Notes: generated by a model not told the origin, from the sequence alone. A DNA stretch of 50,992 bases from Clostridia bacterium (GCA_017409845.1 JAFQRY010000020.1:1-50992); one strand, 5' to 3'. Shown: positions 7,584 through 15,478, counted from the first letter of the stretch. Translations and numbers: made by a program.

Positions 7584-8629
7584 CTGTATTCCGCAACTTT
7601 ATACAAATCCTCAACGGGGATTTTTTTCAAAACACATTCACCCATAACCTTCGGCACAACGAAATTAATCGTGCCGCCCGTGCGTTTTTTATCCGATAGG
7701 GCAACATCTGCAAGGTCTGCAGGGTCAAAACCGCATTCAACGGGAAGGTTATTGTTTTTATTTGCTTCAATAATGGCCTGAGTGCTGTCCTCATCGCTCC
7801 AGCCGAGTGCATGGCTTGCTCTTGCGGCAATGACCATTCCGATTGCAACAGCAGAGCCGTGAGAAATTTCAAAATTGCTGCATTTTTCAATCGAATGTGC
7901 CATGGTGTGGCCAAAATTGAGAAGCTGTCTGTCGCCCTTGTCGAATTCATCCTTCGCAACAACATCTCTTTTAAGCTCAACGCAGCGTGCAATGATATCC
8001 TCAATATCGTTTTTAACATCGCCGCTGCTTACTTTATCAAACAAATCTTTGTCAAAAATAACACCGTATTTGATGACCTCAGCCATTCCGTCTGCAAAGA
8101 TATTTTCCGGCAGAGTGCCGAGGGTGCGTGTATCGCAAAGCACAAGAGCCGGCTGATAGAATGCACCCATAAGATTTTTGCCTGCTTTTAGATTGACGGC
8201 AGTTTTACCTCCGACAGAAGAATCAACCGCCGCAAGAAGTGTTGTGGGCACCTGAACAAACTCGATTCCTCTCAGATAAAGCGAGGATGCAAGACCGACC
8301 ATATCGCCCGTAACGCCGCCGCCGAGAGCAACCGCAAAATCCGAGCGGGTGAGTCTGTTTTCCGCCATAAATTCAATAAGCTCAGAAAGTGTTTCAATAC
8401 TTTTTGACTCTTCACCTGCCGCAAAAACAAATTCAACCGTTTCAATTCCCGCATCATTGAGGCTCTTTTTTGCTTCGTCAAGCCAGAGAGGTGCAACATT
8501 GCTGTCCGTCACAATAACAGCCCTGCCTTTCCCGAATAGAGAAACGCATTTTTCGCCGAGAGTGGAAAGAATTCCTTCGCCGATAATTACATCATATTTT
8601 TTTGAGGCATCAACATTGATTATTTTCAT
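7580..8629 (-). CDS. aroB: 3-dehydroquinate synthase
   Basis: 349 aa. This NAD- and metal-dependent enzyme makes 3-dehydroquinate from DAHP. It shows the glycine-rich ALGGGVTGDMVGLASSLYLRG, PTTLLAAVDSSVGGKTAVN, and metal-ligand His motifs such as LNFGHTMAHSIE. GGAAATATA precedes the ATG, 8 nt after the tyrA stop. Its stop codon overlaps the transposase start. Confidence 0.95.
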   Translation of the reverse strand: MKIINVDASKKYDVIIGEGILSTLGEKCVSLFGKGRAVIVTDSNVAPLWLDEAKKSLNDAGIETVEFVFAAGEESKSIETLSELIEFMAENRLTRSDFAVALGGGVTGDMVGLASSLYLRGIEFVQVPTTLLAAVDSSVGGKTAVNLKAGKNLMGAFYQPALVLCDTRTLGTLPENIFADGMAEVIKYGVIFDKDLFDKVSSGDVKNDIEDIIARCVELKRDVVAKDEFDKGDRQLLNFGHTMAHSIEKCSNFEISHGSAVAIGMVIAARASHALGWSDEDSTQAIIEANKNNNLPVECGFDPADLADVALSDKKRTGGTINFVVPKVMGECVLKKIPVEDLYKVAEYR

Positions 8630-8637
8630 TATATTTC

Positions 8638-9468
8638 CTACTTTGCCTGTTTTTTGCTGTCCGTGCCTTCCTTAAGAAGTGCGACAAGACCTTCTCTGTC
8701 GTCCGCCTTGAGAGCGGTGCTGTATTCACTGAGCCTTTCAACAAGAAAATCAATTTCATTTATGAGATTATCCTTGTTTTCAAAGAAAAGCTCCGTCCAC
8801 ATTTTTTCATTGAGCTTTGAAACACGGGTCAGATCCCTGTAGCTTCCTGCCGAAAATCCCTTCTGCTTTACCGCCGTATGACTTTTGACATAGGCATTTG
8901 AAATAATATGCGGCAATTGAGAAGTGAACGCTATTACTTTATCATGTTCTTCGGGAGTTGTAAAGTTAATTGCACCAAAACCTGCATCATTGAGCGCATT
9001 TCTGAGCTTTTCAAGAATCCGGATATCTGTATTTTCTTTCGGAGTTACAATCATCGTGGCATTCTTAAAAAGATTTCCCCTCGATGAGTTGAATCCCGAA
9101 AACTGAGTGCCTGCCATGGGATGTGCACCGATAAAGATAAATCCGTTTTCCTCCGCAATCTTTTCGCACGGAGCACAAATCGGTCTTTTAACGCCGCCGC
9201 AGTCGGCGACGATTGCACCTTTTTTGATTTTATCCGCATTCGCTTCAACAAATTCAACCGTTGCCTGAGGATAAAGAGCAATGAATATCATATCGCATTC
9301 GCCGATATTGCTCTCATTCATTTCATCCGTGATTGCACCAACCATTTTTGCTGCGAGAAGCGAGCTTCTGTTGCGGTCAAGACCGAGAATTTCATGCTTT
9401 CCGCTGTCTGCAAGTGCTCTTGCAAGCGAACCGCCGATAAGGCCGAGACCTGCTACACCTATCTTCAT
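8638..9468 (-). CDS. tyrA: Prephenate dehydrogenase
   Basis: 276 aa, a monofunctional TyrA without chorismate mutase or ACT domain. It oxidises prephenate to 4-hydroxyphenylpyruvate. The N-terminal dinucleotide-binding motif is GLGLIGGSLARAL. The substrate-site block HPMAGTQFSGF is clear. AAGGTG lies ahead of the ATG, 9 nt after the aroF stop. With no ACT domain, Tyr control would fall mainly on transcription and on DAHP synthase. Confidence 0.93.
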   Translation of the reverse strand: MKIGVAGLGLIGGSLARALADSGKHEILGLDRNRSSLLAAKMVGAITDEMNESNIGECDMIFIALYPQATVEFVEANADKIKKGAIVADCGGVKRPICAPCEKIAEENGFIFIGAHPMAGTQFSGFNSSRGNLFKNATMIVTPKENTDIRILEKLRNALNDAGFGAINFTTPEEHDKVIAFTSQLPHIISNAYVKSHTAVKQKGFSAGSYRDLTRVSKLNEKMWTELFFENKDNLINEIDFLVERLSEYSTALKADDREGLVALLKEGTDSKKQAK

Positions 9469-9477
9469 AATATCACC

Positions 9478-10485
9478 TTAAAACTTTGTCATAATCTCTC
9501 TGATTGCATTTGCTTCTTTCACAACCTTTGCGAACTCTTCGGGTCTGAGAGCCTGAGGTCCGTCACACATTGCGTGTGCAGGGTCGTTGTGTACCTCAAT
9601 CATAAGACCGTCCGCACCTGCCGCAACCGCCGCAAGAGCAAGGGGGCGGACCATTCTTGCCATACCCGCAGCATGACTGGGGTCTGCAATGATGGGAAGA
9701 TGAGTTTTTTCCTTGAGAAGTGCGATTGCCGAAATATCCATGGTGTTTCTTGTGTAATGCTCAAAGGTTCTTATTCCTCTTTCACAGAGCATAACCTTGC
9801 TGTTGCCGCCTGCCATAATATATTCCGCACTCATAAGAAGCTCCTCCATTGTTGCGGCAAGGCCTCTTTTGAGAAGAATGGGCTTATCCGTTTTGCCGAG
9901 CTCCTTGAGAAGCTCAAAATTCTGCATATTTCTTGCACCGACCTGAATAACATCAACATTTTCAAAAAGAGGAAGGTGTGACAAATCCATGATTTCAGTA
10001 ACAATCGGAGTGCCCGTTTCTGCCTTTGCCTTTTCGAGAAGCTCAAGTCCCTCCGCTCTCATTCCCTGGAATGCATAGGGAGAGGTTCTGGGCTTGAACG
10101 CACCGCCGCGGAGAAGATTTGCTCCTGCCGCCTTTATATCGTTTGCAATTGAGCAAATCTGCTCAGTTGACTCAACCGAGCACGGACCTGCAATAAACTG
10201 GAAGTTGCCGCCGCCGATTTTGTGACCGCACACATCAATAACCGTATCGTCAGGATGGAATTTTCTGTTGGCACTCTTATAAGGCTCGCTTATTCGTGCA
10301 ACATTATTAACAATATTAAGACCGCTGATAAGGTCGATATCAACATGGCTTGTGTCACCCACCAGACCGAGAATGGTATCATACTGACCGTTGCTGCGGT
10401 GAATTTCAAGATTCAGGCTTTTAAGCCATTCAACAAGATTTTCAATCTGAGCTTCGTCTGTTCCCTTTTTAATTGATACAATCAT
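9478..10485 (-). CDS. aroF: 3-deoxy-7-phosphoheptulonate synthase (DAHP synthase, AroF/AroA-beta type)
   Basis: 335 aa. First committed step, joining PEP and erythrose-4-phosphate. A short N-terminal ferredoxin-like/ACT-like regulatory domain (about 1-70) precedes the barrel with IAGPCSVES, KPRTSPYAFQG, RGIRTFE and DPSHAAG. The ATG at 10485 has GGAGG 8 nt upstream. The frame could extend to a TTG at 10500, but that codon is part of the ribosome binding site. First structural gene of the operon, directly behind the attenuator terminator. Confidence 0.95.
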   Translation of the reverse strand: MIVSIKKGTDEAQIENLVEWLKSLNLEIHRSNGQYDTILGLVGDTSHVDIDLISGLNIVNNVARISEPYKSANRKFHPDDTVIDVCGHKIGGGNFQFIAGPCSVESTEQICSIANDIKAAGANLLRGGAFKPRTSPYAFQGMRAEGLELLEKAKAETGTPIVTEIMDLSHLPLFENVDVIQVGARNMQNFELLKELGKTDKPILLKRGLAATMEELLMSAEYIMAGGNSKVMLCERGIRTFEHYTRNTMDISAIALLKEKTHLPIIADPSHAAGMARMVRPLALAAVAAGADGLMIEVHNDPAHAMCDGPQALRPEEFAKVVKEANAIREIMTKF

Positions 10486-10500
10486 CTTTCTTACCTCCAA

Positions 10501-10536
10501 AAAAATAAACCACGCAGCGTAAATTTCACTGCGTGG
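10501..10536 (-). terminator. Attenuator terminator of the aro operon
   Basis: On the minus strand the perfect 8-bp stem CCACGCAG/CTGCGTGG (10536-10529, 10517-10510) encloses an 11-nt loop and is followed by TTTATTTTTTT, which runs straight into the aroF ribosome binding site. It is the 3:4 hairpin of the attenuator. Confidence 0.92.
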
Positions 10537-10605
10537 CGTTAAATAACCGCTTTAATGTTTTTCAGCAAAACTTACTAAACCCTATCAAATTACTTGATAA
10601 AGTAA
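10519..10605 (-). promoter_or_regulatory. Antiterminator and protector hairpins of the aro attenuator
   Basis: On the minus strand, region 2 GTAAGTTTTGCTG (10575-10563) can pair over 13 bases with region 3 CAGTGAAATTTAC (10531-10519, three G-U pairs). Region 3 takes three bases of the terminator's 5' arm plus its loop. Region 1, inside the leader codons, forms a competing hairpin with region 2: TTACT (10605-10601)/AGTAA (10576-10572) and TATCAA (10599-10594)/TTGATA (10588-10583). Stalling on the Phe/Tyr codons would block region 1 and favour the 2:3 antiterminator. Confidence 0.8.
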
Positions 10606-10643
10606 AAGTAAAAATATGCTGCTGTGAAAACATTGTTTTTCAT
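10590..10643 (-). CDS. Phe/Tyr leader peptide of the aro operon attenuator
   Basis: 17-codon frame MKNNVFTAAYFYFYFIK with GAGG 8 nt before the ATG. It has an uninterrupted run of six alternating Tyr and Phe codons (TAT TTT TAC TTT TAC TTT) plus one earlier Phe, and no Trp. The stop lies just before the antiterminator arm. It resembles the enteric pheL leader in principle but senses both Tyr and Phe, matching an operon that carries both tyrA and pheA. No other role is likely for so short a peptide. Confidence 0.9.
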   Translation of the reverse strand: MKNNVFTAAYFYFYFIK

Positions 10644-10677
10644 CGGAATAACCTCTGTTTTGTTATTTGTTGGGTAT

Positions 10678-10706
10678 AGAATAGCACTTTGAATTTTGTT
10701 TGTCAA
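10678..10706 (-). promoter_or_regulatory. Promoter of the aro operon
   Basis: On the minus strand TTGACA (10706-10701), a 17-bp spacer and TATTCT (10683-10678). Transcription should start near 10671, about 28 nt ahead of the leader-peptide ATG. Confidence 0.85.
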
Positions 10707-10754
10707 TAGTTTTTGTGAAAAAACTTTAGCGATTTAAAGCTTTTAATCAAGAAA

Positions 10755-11324
10755 TTATTTGAGTTTGTTTACAAGAATGGTTTTTTCACCTGCAATTTTA
10801 TCAATTTTTTCCTTTTTCAGTAGTGTCATATGTATCTGATTGAGTCTGTAATCATTGGTATTGTTGAAGAAAAACGATTTGCAAAACATTTTATCTTCTT
10901 CATTGCTGTCAATGAAGATATAGTTGGTTTTTCCATCGAGCTCCGTTTCAAGAAAATATTCCGCATCAATTTGCGAAAAGCTTGATTTGTTTTTATAAAA
11001 CCTGAAAACAGTTTCATTGTTATCAAGGATTTTTTCGATTTCCGATATTTTTTCGATTCTCTCTTCAGCTTTGATATAAAATGAACTCTTTTTGAGAACA
11101 TCTTCCGAAATTCTGCCACTGATGATTTCATCAAAAACAGAATCACGGTTTTTCTTTAACTGGGGAATATCCTTCAGGTATTGCAGGCCGGCAAGATGAA
11201 AAAAATCCTGTTTTCTGAATTCAATAATAAAAGAATAAAGCTTCTTCTTTTTACCTAACACGATAAGATACTCATAATCAAACAGTTTTTGAAAAGCCTT
11301 TGCACTTTTTTGCAGATTATCCAT
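10755..11324 (-). CDS. PBECR4-like protein (putative phage/Barnase-EndoU-type nuclease-fold domain)
   Basis: 189 aa. The run FFHLAGLQYLKDI, then VFDEIISGRIS, VFRFYKNKSSFSQIDAEYFLE and a C-terminal LLKKEKI is the pattern I associate with the PBECR4 domain, a family predicted to be RNase-like and common in phage and mobile regions of Firmicutes. Catalytic residues cannot be assigned with confidence. No signal peptide or membrane segment. GGGAAG lies before the ATG. An RNA with its own promoter and terminator (11339-11540) lies directly upstream, so expression may depend on readthrough. Codon use is more AT-rich than in the neighbouring aro genes. Confidence 0.5.
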   Translation of the reverse strand: MDNLQKSAKAFQKLFDYEYLIVLGKKKKLYSFIIEFRKQDFFHLAGLQYLKDIPQLKKNRDSVFDEIISGRISEDVLKKSSFYIKAEERIEKISEIEKILDNNETVFRFYKNKSSFSQIDAEYFLETELDGKTNYIFIDSNEEDKMFCKSFFFNNTNDYRLNQIHMTLLKKEKIDKIAGEKTILVNKLK

Positions 11325-11338
11325 TTTACACTTCCCGC

Positions 11339-11368
11339 AAACAAAATAGGCTCTGTAAAAACAGAGCC
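11339..11368 (-). terminator. Terminator of the structured RNA
   Basis: On the minus strand the stem GGCTCTGT/ACAGAGCC (11368-11361, 11356-11349) is followed by TATTTTGTTT. It sits 15 nt ahead of the PBECR4-like start. Confidence 0.75.
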
Positions 11369-11505
11369 CATAAATGTTTTCTTTCGGAACAAATCCTATT
11401 CAAGTTGCGGTTAACATATAACCCATAGAAGGCTCGGAATTGCACTGCATCTTGAAACAGCACAAATCTTCATCGCCACACGGACATTCTTGATGCCCGT
11501 CTTAC
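11339..11505 (-). ncRNA. Unidentified structured RNA / leader
   Basis: A transcript of about 165 nt from the promoter at 11512-11540 would fold into three or more hairpins: ACGGGCAT/ATGTCCGT near the 5' end, GATTTGTGCTG/CAGTGCAATTC with a 10-nt loop, GGTTA/TAACC, and a terminal intrinsic terminator. GAGCC in the middle could pair with GGCTC of the terminator as a switch. It is either an independent small RNA or a riboswitch-like leader of the PBECR4-like gene. I do not recognise the class. Confidence 0.55.
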
Positions 11506-11511
11506 AGCTAT

Positions 11512-11540
11512 ATTTTAAGGCATATTTTCGGTTTTGTCAA
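11512..11540 (-). promoter_or_regulatory. Promoter of the structured RNA
   Basis: On the minus strand TTGACA (11540-11535), a 17-bp spacer and TAAAAT (11517-11512). Confidence 0.75.
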
Positions 11541-11589
11541 TAGCCTTTTTGCTGTATTAATATTATACGCAAAAAACAGCAGATATGCA

Positions 11590-12114
11590 TCATCTGTTTT
11601 CGATTTTTATCTGGCAGACTGTCATTGCATCAAGTGCTCTTTCGTGGCTTTCGGGGGTAACTCCCGCACAGCATTCCGCATCAACAAAAAGCGGAGTTTC
11701 GGGGAGATAAGCCTTGATGATCATTGCGTTTGAAATAACACATATGTCGGTGCAAAGTCCGATAAGTGTTATGCTTTCTATTTTTTCTTCATAGGTATCG
11801 TATGCCTTCAGCAGCTGACCGAGGGCAACGGAACCGAATGAAGGCTTGTCAATCGCCTCTTCCTTGCGGAGTGCATCAAGCTCGGGTCTTATCTGCCAGC
11901 CGTCGGTGCCTTTTATACAATGCTCAACGGGAAGATTCTTACCCTCCTGAGTTTGCATATAATCCGTTTCATGGGTATCTCTTGTAAAAAGCACTCTGCC
12001 GTCAAAGCCTTCGATTTTTGCTTTTACTGCAGGAAGAATCGCAACAGCCTCTTCTGTGCCGAGTGCTCCGTCGATAAAATCATTCTGCATGTCAACAACA
12101 ACAAGAATTTTCAT
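11590..12114 (-). CDS. Isochorismatase-like cysteine hydrolase
   Basis: 174 aa. The fold of nicotinamidase and isochorismatase is shown by VVVDMQNDFIDGAL (catalytic Asp), KPSFGSVAL (catalytic Lys) and LIGLCTDICVISNAM (catalytic Cys and preceding turn). It probably hydrolyses a small amide, but the substrate is not evident. The metal-binding pattern of true nicotinamidases is incomplete (TRDTHETDY). GGAG lies ahead of the ATG and overlaps the stop of the upstream sortase-fusion gene, so the two form an operon with a 9-nt gap. Confidence 0.8.
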   Translation of the reverse strand: MKILVVVDMQNDFIDGALGTEEAVAILPAVKAKIEGFDGRVLFTRDTHETDYMQTQEGKNLPVEHCIKGTDGWQIRPELDALRKEEAIDKPSFGSVALGQLLKAYDTYEEKIESITLIGLCTDICVISNAMIIKAYLPETPLFVDAECCAGVTPESHERALDAMTVCQIKIENR

Positions 12115-12123
12115 ACCGTTCTC

Positions 12124-13986
12124 CTATTCAAAAATAATCGGGTCATCCTTATATGGATTTTCAATCCGTTTAACATCATAATATGCCTGCGGAAACTTGG
12201 GATTCGGATTTTCCTGTGCAAGCGACAAATCAACATGTGCACTCTCGCCCTCACGCAGAAGCCTGCCCACCACAACAAGACTTGCTCCTTCAAAGTCATA
12301 GCAGCAGGTTGAAAGAGTCAGGATTTTGTCGTTTTTGTTTATGTCAACACCTGTGTTATAGAGCTTGCGTTTGTCGATTTCGGCAAGATAATTCGCAAAT
12401 CGCTCCTCGCCCGCATTGACAAAAATATAGTTGAAGATTTTTCCGTTATCATCGGAAGCATCACGGTTTGAAATGAAAACAGCATAAACCTTGAAGGTGT
12501 AGTCACCGTAAAGCGTGCTCATTCCGATAAGCGGAGCCTTTCTGAATCCGTCAATTGTTTTGTATTGCTCAAGAGTGCCGAAAATTTTATCGTCATGCCT
12601 CATGTTATGACCGTAAATAACTGTGTTTCTGCTGAGATTTCTCATCTGACAGCGATAGTCGAAAAACGGCACACCGTATGAGGTATACTTTCCGTAAAGG
12701 TCACGCCTGAGATATTTATCGTTATCCTCAGCCTGAACAACGGAATAGTTTATGTTAAGCTCAGGAATTGAAATCCAGCCTGCGAATTCGGGATTTATTG
12801 CATAAAGGTCCGAAAAAGCGGGGTTCATTCCGTCGGGAAACTCTATGTCGGGATATTTGTTTATTATTTCAATCCAGGGGTCCGCCATGGGAGTTGTTGT
12901 TGCCTGAGAAACAAGATTTGCAAGCTCCTCCGACTGCTTATCCTCCTTTGCAGGCTCAATCAGATAAGTATTAATCAGCACGGCAGCGGCAGCCGTTATC
13001 ACCAGTATGGCGAGAATCAAAATAATCTTTCTTATCGGCAGACGGCTTAAAAGCGGCTTCTTTTCCTGAGTAAAGCTTTGTCCGCCAAGCTCTGCCGCAA
13101 GCTCCTGTGCAGATTGATACCTTTCATTTTTATCGAAGGCAAGTGCACGCTCGATTATTCTTTTTTCTTTTTCTTTCATGCCCTCGGGAAAACGCAGAGC
13201 CCTGCCCTTGCTTCTTTCCGCGGCGGTTGGAGGAAGACTGCCCGTTACCGCCTCATAGAGAATTGCACCGATTGCATAAACATCCGTAAAGGCTCCGCAA
13301 TGCTTTGCACCGAGCTGCTTTTCGGGTGCATCGAAGGGAGAAAGTATGCTTTTCGGCGGATAAGTATAGCCCGTCAGAGCAATTATTTTTCCTCCGTCGG
13401 TAATCAGCGAATACGGGGAAATACCGCCGTGCCACTTGCCTGCTTTTGCAAGCTTGCAGGCACATTCAACAACGGGCTTCATCAGCAATGCCGCCTTTGA
13501 AAACGACATGGTTTTTCCGTTTCCGATAAAAGAAGAAAACGGCACACCCGATGTCACGGAACACACATAATAGAAGGTGGAATTTTCCGCAAAGCAGTCC
13601 GTAAAATCAAGGATGCTTGTTTTTGAAACGGAACAAAGCCTGAGATAATGCGAATAATACGCCGAAATCTCCTTATCGCCTCTTGCACTGCAGCGTTCAT
13701 CATTGAATTTTATTATCAACTCACCGGGCAAACGGTAAATCAGCTTTTCGTGAAGATATTCCGTAATTCTTACCCTCTGACGGCTTTGGGTATCAAGTGC
13801 ATGATAGGAAGTAAATATTTTCCCTTTTGAGATTATTCCGCCCACGATATAGCGGTTGTTGAGCCTCGTGCCTATGGGCAGACAGTTTTCGGGATTTTTT
13901 TCGTCCTTGCCTCCGCTGAAGCCGCACAGAGGGCAGGACTTTGCATCATCGGGGCATTCATTCAGACAGTAAATGCAGCGTTTCAT
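12124..13986 (-). CDS. Zinc-ribbon / pseudokinase / transmembrane / class B-like sortase fusion
   Basis: 620 aa. Residues 1-25 hold a zinc ribbon (CIYC, SCPLC). Residues of about 45-300 have the layout of a Ser/Thr kinase, with a DVYAIGAILYEAVTG F-helix. However, the catalytic HRD Asp is replaced (HGGISPYSLI, His186) and the DFG site reads LTGY, so it is probably a pseudokinase. One membrane span covers about 320-339. Residues of about 385-582 form an extracellular sortase with VIYGHN (His460), TLSTC (Cys561) and VGRLL (Arg575). The predicted layout is a cytoplasmic sensor joined to a surface transpeptidase. The ATG at 13986 follows AAAGGAGG. Confidence 0.85.
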   Translation of the reverse strand: MKRCIYCLNECPDDAKSCPLCGFSGGKDEKNPENCLPIGTRLNNRYIVGGIISKGKIFTSYHALDTQSRQRVRITEYLHEKLIYRLPGELIIKFNDERCSARGDKEISAYYSHYLRLCSVSKTSILDFTDCFAENSTFYYVCSVTSGVPFSSFIGNGKTMSFSKAALLMKPVVECACKLAKAGKWHGGISPYSLITDGGKIIALTGYTYPPKSILSPFDAPEKQLGAKHCGAFTDVYAIGAILYEAVTGSLPPTAAERSKGRALRFPEGMKEKEKRIIERALAFDKNERYQSAQELAAELGGQSFTQEKKPLLSRLPIRKIILILAILVITAAAAVLINTYLIEPAKEDKQSEELANLVSQATTTPMADPWIEIINKYPDIEFPDGMNPAFSDLYAINPEFAGWISIPELNINYSVVQAEDNDKYLRRDLYGKYTSYGVPFFDYRCQMRNLSRNTVIYGHNMRHDDKIFGTLEQYKTIDGFRKAPLIGMSTLYGDYTFKVYAVFISNRDASDDNGKIFNYIFVNAGEERFANYLAEIDKRKLYNTGVDINKNDKILTLSTCCYDFEGASLVVVGRLLREGESAHVDLSLAQENPNPKFPQAYYDVKRIENPYKDDPIIFE

Positions 13987-14005
13987 ATTTACCTCCTTTC
14001 CGATG

Positions 14006-14034
14006 TTGAAAAATAACATTTGATATGGTATATT
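14006..14034 (+). promoter_or_regulatory. Promoter of the yfbR-like gene
   Basis: TTGAAA (14006-14011), 17-bp spacer, TATATT (14029-14034), 30 bp before the ATG. It lies in the 78-bp divergent gap with the sortase-fusion gene. Confidence 0.55.
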
Positions 14035-14064
14035 AATAGAAAATATATTCTCAGGTGATTATAA

Positions 14065-14646
14065 ATGAAAAACGGATTTTTTGCAATGGTTTCAAGAATG
14101 AAATATATCAACCGCTGGGCACTCATGAGAAATGAACACAGCGAAAATCTCTGTGAACACAGCTTTGAGGTTGCCGTTATTGCTCATGCACTTGCCGTTA
14201 TCGGCAACAAGCGTTTCGGAAAAAATCTCAACGGCGAAAGAGCCGCCCTTATCGGACTTTATCACGACACACCCGAAACTCTCACGGGAGATATGCCTAC
14301 ACCCGTCAAATATTACAGCGAAGAGGTTCGGCTGGCTTATAAAACGGTTGAAGAAAATGCCTGCAGAAGCCTTGTTGATATGCTTCCCGAGGATTTCAGG
14401 GATGATTTTTCGGCAATGTTCATTCCCGAAGAGGATGATGCAGAGCTGTGGAAGCTTGTGAAGGCTGCCGATAAAATCAGTGCACTCATCAAGTGCAACG
14501 AAGAAAAGAAGGCAGGTAACACGGAATTCATAAAAGCAGGCGAAGGCATCCGAAAATCAATTGATGAGCTTGACCTGCCCGAAGCAAAGGTTTTCGTTGA
14601 AGAATTTCTTCCCGCCTACGAAATGACTCTTGATGAACTCAGATAA
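14065..14646 (+). CDS. yfbR: 5'-deoxynucleotidase (YfbR-like HD-domain protein)
   Basis: 193 aa, the size of YfbR, a metal-dependent HD hydrolase that removes the phosphate from deoxynucleoside 5'-monophosphates. Motifs are NRWALMRN, SENLCEHSFEVAVIAH (first His) and YHDTPETLTGDMPTPVKY (HD pair), then AADKISALIKC. Cytoplasmic, no membrane segment. AGGTGATTATAA precedes the ATG. It converges with the next gene, the two stops being 1 nt apart. Confidence 0.88.
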   Translation: MKNGFFAMVSRMKYINRWALMRNEHSENLCEHSFEVAVIAHALAVIGNKRFGKNLNGERAALIGLYHDTPETLTGDMPTPVKYYSEEVRLAYKTVEENACRSLVDMLPEDFRDDFSAMFIPEEDDAELWKLVKAADKISALIKCNEEKKAGNTEFIKAGEGIRKSIDELDLPEAKVFVEEFLPAYEMTLDELR

Positions 14647-14647
14647 A

Positions 14648-15442
14648 TCACAGCCCGAGCAGTTTTCGTGCATTTTCGCCGAGAACTGCTTTTTCTTCTT
14701 CCGAAGAAAGCCCGAGGCATCTGACCGTTTCCATATCCTGCCACGGTGCATTCCACGGTGCGTCACTTGCAAAAAGTATTTTGTCAACGCCGTGAATGTC
14801 AATGATTTCCTTTGCGTAACGGGGAGTTATCATGCCGTAGCAATATGCCGTGTCGAGATAAACATTCTTTCCTGCAAGATATTTACGGGTTTCGGGCAAA
14901 GACCATATTCCGCCGAAATGAGCGGCAACAACGGGAGCTCCGCCAAAAACGGGCAAAACCTCCGAAAGTGCCTGAGCCGTGCAGTGAACGGGCTCGGGAT
15001 AGCCGATATCATAGCCGCAATGGAAAAGAGTTATCATCCCCAGCGAAGCAATTTTTTCATATATGGGAAGCATCTTTTTATCGTTGACAAAGAAATCCTG
15101 ATAATCGGGATGAAGCTTGACACCTTTTATTCCGTTTGATTTCAGCCTTTCAAGCTCGTCAAGAGCATCGGGGCTGTCGGGGTGAACACTTCCGAAAGGA
15201 ATTATGCCGTCAACATCTATGAGCGAAATTGCAAAATCGTTTACCTTTGTCTGCTGATGCGGATTTGTTGCAATATTGAGCACAACGGAATAATCAACGC
15301 CGTCTTTTTTTGCAAGTTCAAGCAGACCCGCAACCGTACCGTCATGAAAGGGCCTTGTTATTCCCGAGCGGAGCTTGAGAACGGGCAATGCCTTTTCCGC
15401 CAGTTTGTCGGGAAAACAGTGAGTGTGAAAGTCAATAACCAT
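14648..15442 (-). CDS. Amidohydrolase family protein (amidohydrolase 2-like)
   Basis: 264 aa, a TIM-barrel metal hydrolase. Evidence is the N-terminal metal motif VIDFHTHCFP, then GVKLHPDYQDF, LFHCG, VAAHFGG and FASDAPWN with the conserved Asp. The closest named groups are ACMSD/amidohydrolase-2 proteins acting on carboxylates or small amides. The exact substrate is unknown. The gene has its own promoter (15479-15507) and stands alone. Confidence 0.8.
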   Translation of the reverse strand: MVIDFHTHCFPDKLAEKALPVLKLRSGITRPFHDGTVAGLLELAKKDGVDYSVVLNIATNPHQQTKVNDFAISLIDVDGIIPFGSVHPDSPDALDELERLKSNGIKGVKLHPDYQDFFVNDKKMLPIYEKIASLGMITLFHCGYDIGYPEPVHCTAQALSEVLPVFGGAPVVAAHFGGIWSLPETRKYLAGKNVYLDTAYCYGMITPRYAKEIIDIHGVDKILFASDAPWNAPWQDMETVRCLGLSSEEEKAVLGENARKLLGL

Positions 15443-15478
15443 AATATATCCTCTGCTTGATTATGAAACTATAAAATT

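Noticed and set aside
9121-9981. A 286-codon plus-strand frame
   Set aside because: It is antisense to tyrA and aroF and its composition is that of a shadow frame.
11405-11478. A 20-codon frame in the structured RNA (MKICAVSRCSAIPSLLWVIC)
   Set aside because: No convincing ribosome binding site and no run of regulatory codons, so it is not offered as a leader peptide.
11339-11505. Identification of the structured RNA as 6S RNA
   Set aside because: The 5' and 3' ends do not form the long closing stem of 6S RNA, and the fold looks like separate hairpins.
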